Position numbers and translations under genes: made by a program
Shown here: positions 22,849 through 30,057 of the stretch, piece by piece
Position numbering within the stretch: position 1 is the first letter of the stretch
How the letters are laid out: the number at the start of each line of letters is the position of its first letter
The notes under the pieces: generated by a model
The model's input: the letters and a program-made list of their open reading frames with translations, nothing else
The model's database searches: none
What the model was told of the DNA's origin: nothing
Assembly (NCBI GenBank): GCA_009694835.1
Contig: SICC01000003.1
Coordinates: 1 to 39,007, forward strand
From: Patescibacteria group bacterium
GTDB taxonomy: Bacteria > Patescibacteriota > SICC01
Length of the DNA: 39,007 nucleotides
Direction of reading: 5' to 3'

Positions 22849-25800
22849 CTAGTACAAGAACCCGAGATTCACACCCTGGTAGTAGAACTTCAGAATCGTC
22901 GGGAAATTGCGGCCGGCGTTGGCTTGATTAAAGGCACCCCACTGCGCCAGGCCAATTCCATGTCCGAATCCACGGCCGCCGAACACCCAGTCGTTACCGC
23001 TGCGACCGATGCCGGTGATCACCGAAGACCGCGTTGTTAAATCACTGCGCTGTGTATCAGCTGGCTGGGTGTGGGTGGTGACGCTGCCGCCGCTAGTTGT
23101 CAGTCGAATCGTTTTGGCCCGGCCTGACGGATAGTACTCGAGGATGTCGATTGAATCGATATTGCCGGTGTGACCAAAGTTCGACTGCAAGGTGGCGTTG
23201 GAGACGGTTTTAGACCAAATGTCCGGTTTTTGATACGGGTCGGACACGCTTCGCAGGTAATCGATCGGTGAGCCACCCCAGGCATTTTCGTTACTTTCAG
23301 TAGCTCCACCTGAGTCAGAGTAGTAATAGGCTTGAATCAACGAACCACCCTTATAGATGGCCGTGCCCTTGGTGCCGTTAATGGCCGTGACGTGGTTCGG
23401 CTTGGCGGCCTCGTTGTTGTAGCCGTTGTAGACCTGATCCTGAGTAGTGTCATAGATGTCAAAGACGGCGTTCTGCGGGTTGGCGATGCGCCTGGCACCA
23501 TAGGTTCGAGCCGCCACCACTTGGGCCCGAATGGCTTCTGGAGGCCAGGAGTCCGGAACCTCTCCAAGACCTTTGAGGTAATCTTCCAGATTGATGTCGT
23601 TGACCAACCAGGTTCCTGGTCCGCCGTTCTTGATCATAATGGCGCCGCGGAAGCGATTATTACCGGCGTTGTCAGCCAAGTTACCAACCCCGAGTACCCC
23701 GCCAGCTGTCTGTTCCGCTCGAATTGGTGAGGACGAATCGTACGTCTGACCGGCACCGCCGGCATGATACTGCAAGCCGTCCCAACTCAGACTCATGACC
23801 TGGTTGGCCGGAATAGTTCCGTAAATCGTGCCGGCTTCGTCTTTAAAGGTGACCGGACCGTCGGCCGAGAAGACGGCTGAGGTCTGCTGGGCCAAACCGA
23901 CCTTGATCGGCTTCTGGACCGTCATCGTCCAGTAGACACCCCGGTCAGTCATCCACTGAATGCCATCAACCACCGGCGTGAAGTATTCATTGTAGAAACC
24001 TGGGGGAGGGTTGCCGGTAATCTTAAAGTCGAATTCACCGACTTCACCCGGTGCAATCGAGGTTTCTCCGCTCACGTCCTTATCCGAATCAGTAATATTG
24101 TGAGCTAACTTGATCCGGTTCGGACTCTGCCAGCCCTGGCCGGACGTATAGAATCCGGAAAGCCGATCACGGGCTCGATCAGTTCCCAGCTTCACTGGGT
24201 TGGCACCATCTGAGTGCCAGGTTTGCTGTCCGGTATTTCGAACGCGCAGAGTCACGTCAGACGTGCCATCCTTGTTGACGGTCGGGTAGGCCGACTGGCT
24301 GACCGGTTGATAATCCCAGTTTGGACCAACTGGCGGCGGTACGTACATATCCCAGTAGATTCCTTTGTCACCGAGCCAGGCAAATCCTTCCTCGACCGGT
24401 TCAAAATACTCTCGGAAGTTTCCACCGCTACCTGGTGCCACAAAGTCAAAGCTGTAGCGAGCGGTCTGTCCGGGTGCTACTGACGAACCTGGGGTTAGCG
24501 TTCCACCGCTCACCGTTCCAGCGAATTTTGCCAATCGGTTGGCACTCTGCCAGGTGTTGTTATTCCACGGGCTGGCGCGGTCACGCGAGCGGCCGGCTCC
24601 AACGTTCAAGTTGTAGAGCGTATTATTTCGCCAGGTCGCCGTTCCGGTATTGGTGATGTCGAGCGTGACGGAACGACGTTCACCCGGCTGCATGACTGAC
24701 GGTGGGTAGGTCTGGCTCGCCCAATTGTAGGTGTAGGTTCGCGGTTGGACGGTCATGTCCCAAAACACACCCTGGTCTTCCAGCCAGCCCGAACCATCGC
24801 GCACTAACTGAACGTACTCGCGGAAATTAGCATTGCTACCAACCGGCGGACCGGTGATGGTGTATGGGAATCGGGCGGTCTCACCAGGATGGACAGTGGC
24901 TGTCGTGACGACCGATCCGCTCTCAACCCGACCGCTGAAGGTGGCCGGACGGTTTGGAGAAATCCAGCTGGACGAGTAGAACGGTGAGAAGCGATCGCGC
25001 GGATGACTGGTCGCCAACCGCATGGGATTGGAACCGGTGTTAGACCAGTCACTCGATCCGACGTTCTTGTAGTCGACGTAGACAGTAGTCTGCTTACCCG
25101 ACCCGACCGTTGGATAGACTGATTGTCCGGCCCATTGCGACGAATATGCCGGTAACTGATTAAGCGCTCCTTGGGCATTCAGCCGCCCGTTGCCATACAG
25201 ACTGGTTGACGCTTGGCCGCCCATGCCGGCTACCTTGTCAGCTCCATTTTTCATCGCATTAATGATGGCCGTATTCGAAAGATACGGATTGAGCCCAGCC
25301 AGCAGCGCGGCCACCCCGGACACCTGCGGCGTCGAGAGTGAGGTACCGCTGAACGACGCATATTGGTTATTGACGGGAACACCACCAGATACTCCCTGAA
25401 CGGTCATGATTCCCGATCCCGGAGCCGTGAGGTCGAGTCCCGCCCCGCCATTCGAAAAGCTGGAGCGTACATCATTCGAGGTAGTCGATCCGACGGCCAC
25501 CGCTTTCGGGTTGTAGGCCGGGTAGTCGATGGTGCTTTTACTACCGTCGTTGCCAGAGGCCGCGGCGATGATTTCTCCGGCCGCATCAGCGTCATCAATC
25601 GCATCGTCGGTAGCCGTATCACTGGTTACCCCAAACGCACCGAGGCTCAAATTCATTACTTTGGCACCGACCGCGGTCGCATAGCGGATGCCTTCGGCCA
25701 CATCTTGGAACGACCCGAAGCCGCTACTATCGAGCACTTTAATCGGCACATATTTGCCTTGCCAAGTCAGTCCGGCCACACCGATTCCGTTATTGGTATT

Positions 25801-26547
25801 GGCCGCGAAAACACCGGTCGTCAGGCTGCCGTGACCGTGATCGTCCATCGGTCCATCGCTGTCGTTATGGAACTTGCCTCCCGAAAACGTTCCGTTCGCA
25901 AAGTCCATGCCGTAGTAGTCATCAACGTACCCATTGTCATCATCGTCGATGTTGTTGTCCGGAATTTCGTTGGTATTGACCCAGTTGCGGCCGCTCAAAT
26001 CTTGGTGGTTCCAATTCACTCCCGTATCGATACTGGCGATGGTGACGGAACTATCGCCAGTCGTGCGATCCCAGGCCGTCGGAAGCGACATTTTTGGTAG
26101 GGCGTATTGTGAACCGTAGTTCGGATCGTTCGGAACAGTGGTCGCGGTCACTACATAGTTTGGGTTCACTTTGGTGACGCCGGCAATCGTCCGGACCCGC
26201 CCGGTCTCGGTGTTTAGATTGGCCTGGGTGGGTAGCTCGAGTTTGTAAATCGATGGCAGTCCGGTTTCTTCGACTGAGTTTCCGCTCGCCTGAAGCGCCG
26301 CCGGGTCAGCCGTCTTGACGAGTAATTCACCAGCGATAGCCTTGACCGGCTTACCGTTAACCATAACGTCGGTAACTGGTTGACCGTCCACACTCGTAAC
26401 CTTGGCGAGACGTTCCTGACTACCCTTAAACGCCTGCTTTTCAGCCGAGTCATTCGAGGTAGACTGCTTTGGCGCCGCAGAATGCATAGCAAGCCAGGTA
26501 AGAGCACCTACTACGAGCACTATGGCGAGGAACGCGAGACGTTTCAT
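22849..26547 (-). CDS. Giant secreted subtilisin / NBR1-like Ig / SpoIID fusion protein
   Basis: 1232 residues. A signal or anchor helix (3-21) is followed by an inhibitor-like propeptide, then an S8 domain with Asp174 (SIDTG), His239 (HGHGSLTTG), Asn333 and Ser403 (FSGTSLSTP). Three Ig-like repeats follow (about 470-600, 605-737, 745-877), each with W, RDR and YWDM/WTMTV patterns and similar to those of the M23-family protein. The C-terminus (about 880-1232) is a SpoIID/LytB domain with the catalytic-type Glu996 in GLGEVP and YSDSGGATES. SpoIID enzymes cut denuded glycan strands. I used ATG 26547 because the promoter at 26587-26615 excludes the upstream ATG 26607. It likely acts on cell walls and proteins outside the cell. 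Confidence 0.9.
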   Translation of the reverse strand: MKRLAFLAIVLVVGALTWLAMHSAAPKQSTSNDSAEKQAFKGSQERLAKVTSVDGQPVTDVMVNGKPVKAIAGELLVKTADPAALQASGNSVEETGLPSIYKLELPTQANLNTETGRVRTIAGVTKVNPNYVVTATTVPNDPNYGSQYALPKMSLPTAWDRTTGDSSVTIASIDTGVNWNHQDLSGRNWVNTNEIPDNNIDDDDNGYVDDYYGMDFANGTFSGGKFHNDSDGPMDDHGHGSLTTGVFAANTNNGIGVAGLTWQGKYVPIKVLDSSGFGSFQDVAEGIRYATAVGAKVMNLSLGAFGVTSDTATDDAIDDADAAGEIIAAASGNDGSKSTIDYPAYNPKAVAVGSTTSNDVRSSFSNGGAGLDLTAPGSGIMTVQGVSGGVPVNNQYASFSGTSLSTPQVSGVAALLAGLNPYLSNTAIINAMKNGADKVAGMGGQASTSLYGNGRLNAQGALNQLPAYSSQWAGQSVYPTVGSGKQTTVYVDYKNVGSSDWSNTGSNPMRLATSHPRDRFSPFYSSSWISPNRPATFSGRVESGSVVTTATVHPGETARFPYTITGPPVGSNANFREYVQLVRDGSGWLEDQGVFWDMTVQPRTYTYNWASQTYPPSVMQPGERRSVTLDITNTGTATWRNNTLYNLNVGAGRSRDRASPWNNNTWQSANRLAKFAGTVSGGTLTPGSSVAPGQTARYSFDFVAPGSGGNFREYFEPVEEGFAWLGDKGIYWDMYVPPPVGPNWDYQPVSQSAYPTVNKDGTSDVTLRVRNTGQQTWHSDGANPVKLGTDRARDRLSGFYTSGQGWQSPNRIKLAHNITDSDKDVSGETSIAPGEVGEFDFKITGNPPPGFYNEYFTPVVDGIQWMTDRGVYWTMTVQKPIKVGLAQQTSAVFSADGPVTFKDEAGTIYGTIPANQVMSLSWDGLQYHAGGAGQTYDSSSPIRAEQTAGGVLGVGNLADNAGNNRFRGAIMIKNGGPGTWLVNDINLEDYLKGLGEVPDSWPPEAIRAQVVAARTYGARRIANPQNAVFDIYDTTQDQVYNGYNNEAAKPNHVTAINGTKGTAIYKGGSLIQAYYYSDSGGATESNENAWGGSPIDYLRSVSDPYQKPDIWSKTVSNATLQSNFGHTGNIDSIDILEYYPSGRAKTIRLTTSGGSVTTHTQPADTQRSDLTTRSSVITGIGRSGNDWVFGGRGFGHGIGLAQWGAFNQANAGRNFPTILKFYYQGVNLGFLY

Positions 26548-26586
26548 GGGTTTTTTATGTTTTCTAGCCTTTCTAAAAATTAGCTT

Positions 26587-26615
26587 AATATAGCTAAAAA
26601 TAGACAATATGTCAA
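26587..26615 (-). promoter_or_regulatory. Sigma70-type promoter of the giant secreted protein
   Basis: TTGACA (26610-26615), 17-bp spacer, TATATT (26587-26592) on the minus strand. The sequence after the -10, AAGCTAATTTTT, resembles that of the promoters at 548-576 and 16067-16095. Confidence 0.85.
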
Positions 26616-26631
26616 GGTATTACGAATGTAC

Positions 26632-26640
26632 TGGTATCGT
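26632..26640 (+). promoter_or_regulatory. Extended -10 promoter of the HAD-like gene
   Basis: TGG-TATCGT ends 6 nt before ATG 26647 with no Shine-Dalgarno, predicting a leaderless message. Confidence 0.45.
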
Positions 26641-26646
26641 TAGTAT

Positions 26647-27240
26647 ATGTCTAAACCGACTATTCTCTACGAACTAGATACCCTCGTCACGGACGATTTA
26701 ACTGCCTCAATTAGCCAATTGGCCGAGGCCGTTGAGCGCGACGAACACCCAGTCGAGCAAGCCGTGCTGGCCGACAAGGAGAAGTACGAGCGCGGCGAAA
26801 TTACCCAGTCGGAGTACTGGGGCAGTATCGCCCTTAAACTGGCACTCGAGGATATAGAAGTCATCGGTGCCATCGCCCAGAATGAATCAGACGTAAACAT
26901 GGAACTGCTTGGTCGAATCCGCGCCCAATCCCCACTGTGTACGCTCGGACTGATCTCGGACGCTACCCCAGACTGGGTCGGCCATTTCCGGAAGACGTAC
27001 CAGCTGGATGAATTGATTCACGTTCATGTGATTGGTTCAGAGTTGGACGAGGAACATGCCGGACTCGATTACCGCGGTTTGTTGAAGCTTTCCGCCGAAC
27101 GGCTTCAGGGTAAGCCAGCGGATATCGCGTTCGTCGACCAAAAATCAGCTCATCTAAAGATTGCTAAAGATGTTGGCTATCGGAATATAGACCTGGCTAA
27201 CGTACCAGATCTGAAGACCGCGTTTGCGGGAATTACTTAG
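26647..27240 (+). CDS. HAD-superfamily-like protein with degenerate active site
   Basis: 197 residues with the HAD layout: a first strand with YELDTLVT, motif II LISDAT near residue 101, a later region with FVDQKSAHLKIAKDVGYRNIDL. The nucleophile position that should be Asp in DxDGT reads Glu (ELDT), and the metal-binding DD of motif IV reads DQ. It is therefore probably a non-catalytic relative or a changed enzyme. The helical cap (about 20-75) is acidic. No partner is obvious; the neighbours are the giant secreted protein (divergent) and dsbB downstream beyond a REP-like repeat. Confidence 0.7.
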   Translation: MSKPTILYELDTLVTDDLTASISQLAEAVERDEHPVEQAVLADKEKYERGEITQSEYWGSIALKLALEDIEVIGAIAQNESDVNMELLGRIRAQSPLCTLGLISDATPDWVGHFRKTYQLDELIHVHVIGSELDEEHAGLDYRGLLKLSAERLQGKPADIAFVDQKSAHLKIAKDVGYRNIDLANVPDLKTAFAGIT

Positions 27241-27242
27241 TC

Positions 27243-27327
27243 GTCACCCCCGGCTTGACCGGGGGTCTCACATTAAACGAAAGCGCTTCGGAACCCTGAG
27301 AGATCCCCGCTCGGGGGCGGGGATGAC
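27243..27327. repeat. REP-like composite palindrome
   Basis: Two hairpins, CCCCCGG/CCGGGGG (27247-27266) and ATCCCCGC/GCGGGGAT (27303-27324), lie between GTCA and ATGAC ends. It follows the HAD-like gene by 2 nt and precedes the dsbB promoter. Confidence 0.7.
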
Positions 27328-27350
27328 GGCAAGAGCAAATTCACTGAAAC

Positions 27351-27359
27351 TGCTATCCT
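27351..27359 (+). promoter_or_regulatory. Extended -10 promoter of dsbBA
   Basis: TGC-TATCCT ends 6 nt before the GTG start at 27366, with no Shine-Dalgarno; a leaderless GTG start is predicted. Confidence 0.45.
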
Positions 27360-27365
27360 TAAGTC

Positions 27366-27806
27366 GTGCCGAAAACCAATACCAGTCTGAAAACTGTTCC
27401 CATCGTCACGTATGTGGCCTGGGCGCAAGCACTCGTCGCAACGTGCAGCAGTTTGTACTACAGCGAAATCGCTCACTTGGTGCCATGCTTGTTGTGCTGG
27501 TACCAGCGCATATTGATGTATCCATTGGTAATCATCATCGGGGTCAGTATTCTACGGAAGGATCGCGGACTGCCAGCGTACGTATTACCGTTCTCGATTC
27601 TCGGTATGGGATTCTCGGCGTATCACTATCTACTACAGCAAGGCATTATTGCTGAAGCACTGGCACCCTGTCAGGCCGGAATCTCCTGTACGACTAAACA
27701 AATCGAATACTTCGGATTCATCACTATTCCGTTCCTGTCATTCCTCGCCTTTACCCTCATTACCGTCTGTATGATGATAATGATTCGAAAGTCTCAACAT
27801 GAGTAA
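27366..27806 (+). CDS. Disulfide bond formation protein DsbB/BdbC
   Basis: 146 residues with four membrane helices. The first cysteine pair, C41-x-x-C44 in PCLLCWYQR, follows helix 1, and the second pair (Cys102, Cys108 in PCQAGISC) lies in the external loop. DsbB reoxidises DsbA and passes electrons to quinone or another acceptor. The start is GTG 27366. It overlaps the DsbA-like gene by 8 nt (ATGAGTAA), forming a complete oxidative folding pair. Cysteine-bearing exported proteins in the window are likely clients. Confidence 0.92.
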   Translation: MPKTNTSLKTVPIVTYVAWAQALVATCSSLYYSEIAHLVPCLLCWYQRILMYPLVIIIGVSILRKDRGLPAYVLPFSILGMGFSAYHYLLQQGIIAEALAPCQAGISCTTKQIEYFGFITIPFLSFLAFTLITVCMMIMIRKSQHE

Positions 27807-28449
27807 AGAAGCTAAAATTCTGATTGGAATCGGTGTGCTGGTGGCCGTCGGAGTCAGTGCGATGATTTTACTGAACGCCAAAGACACCAGTACGGCCAAG
27901 CCGAAAGCCGGCGGAGACAAACTGATCCGCGAAGACAGCTACCAGACCAACAAAGACGTCAAAGTGACCATCGTCGAATTTGGTGACTACCAATGCCCGG
28001 CCTGTGGCGCGGCCCAACCGATCGTCAAACAAATCAAGTCTGAATTTGGTCCGAAGATTAACTTTGTCTTCCGAAACTTACCACTCCAGCAACACCCGAA
28101 TGCCAAAGTCGGAGCCGAGGCCGCCGAGGCCGCGGGGGCTCAAGGTAAATACTACGAAATGAATGAGCTGCTCTATGCCAATCAGTCGCAATGGTCCACG
28201 CAAGCCAACCCGATCAGTATCTTCGTTACCTACGCGCAGAAACTTGGCTTGGACACGGGCCAATTCGAAGCCGAGGTGAAAGCCAGTAAATACGCCGACA
28301 AGATTCAACGCGACTTGGATGATTCTCAATCACTGAGCTTAAGTTCCACGCCAAGCTTCTTCGTGAACGGCACAGCCGTTGAACAAGCCTCCGGATTGAA
28401 AGCCGCTATCGAAGCCGCCTTGAAGACAGCTGCGCCGGCCGCACAGTAA
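27799..28449 (+). CDS. DsbA-like membrane-anchored thiol-disulfide oxidoreductase
   Basis: 216 residues. One N-terminal helix (7-25) anchors a thioredoxin-fold domain with CPAC (66-69) in EFGDYQCPACGAAQP, and a cis-Pro loop STPSFFVNG near residue 190. It inserts disulfides into exported proteins and is recharged by the adjacent DsbB. This belongs to the DsbA/thioredoxin_4 branch common in Gram-positive-type bacteria. Confidence 0.92.
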   Translation: MSKEAKILIGIGVLVAVGVSAMILLNAKDTSTAKPKAGGDKLIREDSYQTNKDVKVTIVEFGDYQCPACGAAQPIVKQIKSEFGPKINFVFRNLPLQQHPNAKVGAEAAEAAGAQGKYYEMNELLYANQSQWSTQANPISIFVTYAQKLGLDTGQFEAEVKASKYADKIQRDLDDSQSLSLSSTPSFFVNGTAVEQASGLKAAIEAALKTAAPAAQ

Positions 28450-28462
28450 TCCCTAAGCAAGC

Positions 28463-28491
28463 TTGTGCCAGTACAAACCGGTCGATACACT
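28463..28491 (+). promoter_or_regulatory. Promoter of the small membrane protein gene
   Basis: TTGTGC (28463-28468), 17-bp spacer, TACACT (28486-28491), followed by a strong GGGAGG Shine-Dalgarno before ATG 28519. Confidence 0.6.
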
Positions 28492-28518
28492 TAAACCAAC
28501 TTAAGGGAGGCTCACGCT

Positions 28519-28884
<366 letters not shown>

Positions 28885-29217
28885 CCCGACCAAACCACAC
28901 GCTAAGTCGCCCGGCTAGAGGTTTTCATAGGGACTACGTTTCGCACTTCATGTGCGAAGCAGCTAGCTATCAAACGTACGCATTTCTGAGCCTTGGCTCA
29001 GAAATGTTATTAAATAGTGTGCCCCGACCAGGATGGGCGCTCTGCGCCTGCGTCGTCGCTCGGACTAAATGCTCGAGCTTCGCTCGGCATTTCTCCTCAC
29101 TCCTCGCATTCGAACCTCGCTCGCCTGTGGCTCGCTGCCAGCTTCTCACCCGACCAAAACACACGCCAAATCACCCGGCCTACGGCCGGGCGCTTCGTCG
29201 TGTGCCCCGACCAGGAT
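28885..29217. repeat. Duplicated tRNA-Lys flank
   Basis: A 31-nt segment (28885-28915 and 29149-29179; 27 of 31 identical) and an 18-nt segment (29017-29034 and 29200-29217, identical, GTGTGCCCCGACCAGGAT) occur in the same order twice. The second 18-nt copy includes the 3' end of tRNA-Lys. In the first unit the two segments are separated by the double-hairpin element A (101 nt), in the second by 20 nt. The stretch 29035-29148 between them holds short hairpins but no gene. Confidence 0.8.
28916..29016 (+). repeat. Double-hairpin element, copy A
   Basis: Hairpin 1 is a 9-bp stem (28938-28946 with 28952-28960) with loop TTCAT. Hairpin 2 is a 12-bp stem (28981-28992 with 28995-29006) ending in CUUG. 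Shared boxes are GAGGTTTTCATA at the start, AGCTAGCT and AACGT between hairpins, and TTATTAAATA at the end. Confidence 0.8.
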
Positions 29218-29276
29218 TCGAACCTGGGACACATGGGTTAAAAGCCCACTGCTCTGCCAACTGAGCTACCGGGGCA
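29203..29276 (-). tRNA. tRNA-Lys (anticodon UUU)
   Basis: 74 nt. The acceptor stem TGCCCCG/CGGGGCA is perfect. The D arm GCTCAGTTGGCAGAGC, anticodon stem GTGGG/CCCAT with loop CTTTTAA, and T arm with GGTTCGAATCC are all present. CCA is not encoded. A TATACT -10 box (29289-29294) lies 12 nt upstream, directly after the terminator of the neighbouring gene. Confidence 0.97.
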
Positions 29277-29299
29277 GGTAGCTTTCCTAGTATAAAGAA

Positions 29300-29320
29300 A
29301 AACCGCCCTGCGGGCGGTTT
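29300..29320 (-). terminator. Rho-independent terminator of the 29443-29970 gene
   Basis: A 9-bp stem AAACCGCCC/GGGCGGTTT with loop TGC, followed on the minus strand by TTTTT. Double-hairpin element B lies between it and the gene's stop codon. Confidence 0.85.
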
Positions 29321-29338
29321 CGACCAGATAACGTACGT

Positions 29339-29441
29339 TAGAGGTTTTCATATGAAACTTCGATTCGCAATTCATTTGCGAATCGACCTAGCTCTACAAC
29401 GTTGGCATTTCTGAACCTTGGTTCAGAAATGTAGACAAATA
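29339..29441 (+). repeat. Double-hairpin element, copy B
   Basis: Hairpin 1 is a 10-bp stem CGATTCGCAA/TTGCGAATCG (29361-29370 with 29376-29385) with loop TTCAT. Hairpin 2 is a 12-bp stem (29406-29417 with 29420-29431) with CUUG tip. It ends 2 bp from the stop codon of the membrane-protein gene on the minus strand. Confidence 0.8.
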
Positions 29442-29442
29442 A

Positions 29443-29970
29443 TCACTCGTCTTCTTCCGGGTCGCGGACGAACATCATTAACACGATCGGGGCCAGCGTC
29501 CAGAAGAATAGAGCGGTAGGGGTAATAAATAGCGATTGGGTGGCTCCAAGCAATCCAGCCCGTTCAGCCGCTGGGATGAACGAAAGGACCGTCGCCACCA
29601 TCAACCCAGCCTGCATGATTGAGAAACCGATAATCTGCCAGGCCTTGCCTTGAATATCATTAGCGGCAAACGCTCGCCGTAATCCGGAGTTGGCCAGGAA
29701 GAAGAAAATCAGCAGCATCACGCCAATAAAGGCGGTGATTTGGATGACGAAGAATGGGCTGGAACCGATGGTAGTATCCTGCGTACCCAGTAAAAACGGG
29801 GCGGTTCGCACTAAGGCAATGGCCATATAGGTCGAAATCAACAGAACCATGATTCGCGAGCGTCCGAGTGTGAACCCGTAAACGAACGTGGCCACAATGA
29901 AGAACAGGAAGATGAACAGATCCCAGCTAGGGCTGTTGACGTCGAGGCCAGTTAAAAATTGTGCGTTCAT
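29443..29970 (-). CDS. Polytopic membrane protein of unknown function
   Basis: 175 residues with five hydrophobic helices (about 17-35, 39-58, 72-95, 108-130, 145-168) and an acidic C-terminus (DPEEDE). No family is recognised. A GAGGG Shine-Dalgarno precedes ATG 29970 and a promoter lies at 30011-30039. Its 3' region carries double-hairpin element B and then a terminator, the same order as after the DUF202 gene. Confidence 0.75.
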   Translation of the reverse strand: MNAQFLTGLDVNSPSWDLFIFLFFIVATFVYGFTLGRSRIMVLLISTYMAIALVRTAPFLLGTQDTTIGSSPFFVIQITAFIGVMLLIFFFLANSGLRRAFAANDIQGKAWQIIGFSIMQAGLMVATVLSFIPAAERAGLLGATQSLFITPTALFFWTLAPIVLMMFVRDPEEDE

Positions 29971-30010
29971 GTTTGTTTTCCCTCTATTCGCCTCTTATCT
30001 AGGCGAGCTT

Positions 30011-30039
30011 AGTGTAATACTATACGGCTCAGGCAGCAA
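30011..30039 (-). promoter_or_regulatory. Promoter of the 29443-29970 gene
   Basis: TTGCTG (30034-30039), 17-bp spacer, TACACT (30011-30016) on the minus strand; a TATAGT alternative lies within the spacer. Confidence 0.5.
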
Positions 30040-30057
30040 AGCACAAATAGTGCCTTT

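Noticed and set aside
26548-26607. ATG 26607 as start of the giant protein
   Set aside because: It lies upstream of the -10 box of the strong promoter at 26587-26615, so it cannot be in that transcript; MKRLAFLA at 26547 is a good signal-peptide start.
29017-29217. tRNA 3'-end duplication as attachment sites of an integrative element
   Set aside because: Only about 180 bp lie between the copies and no integrase or cargo is present; a local duplication explains it better.
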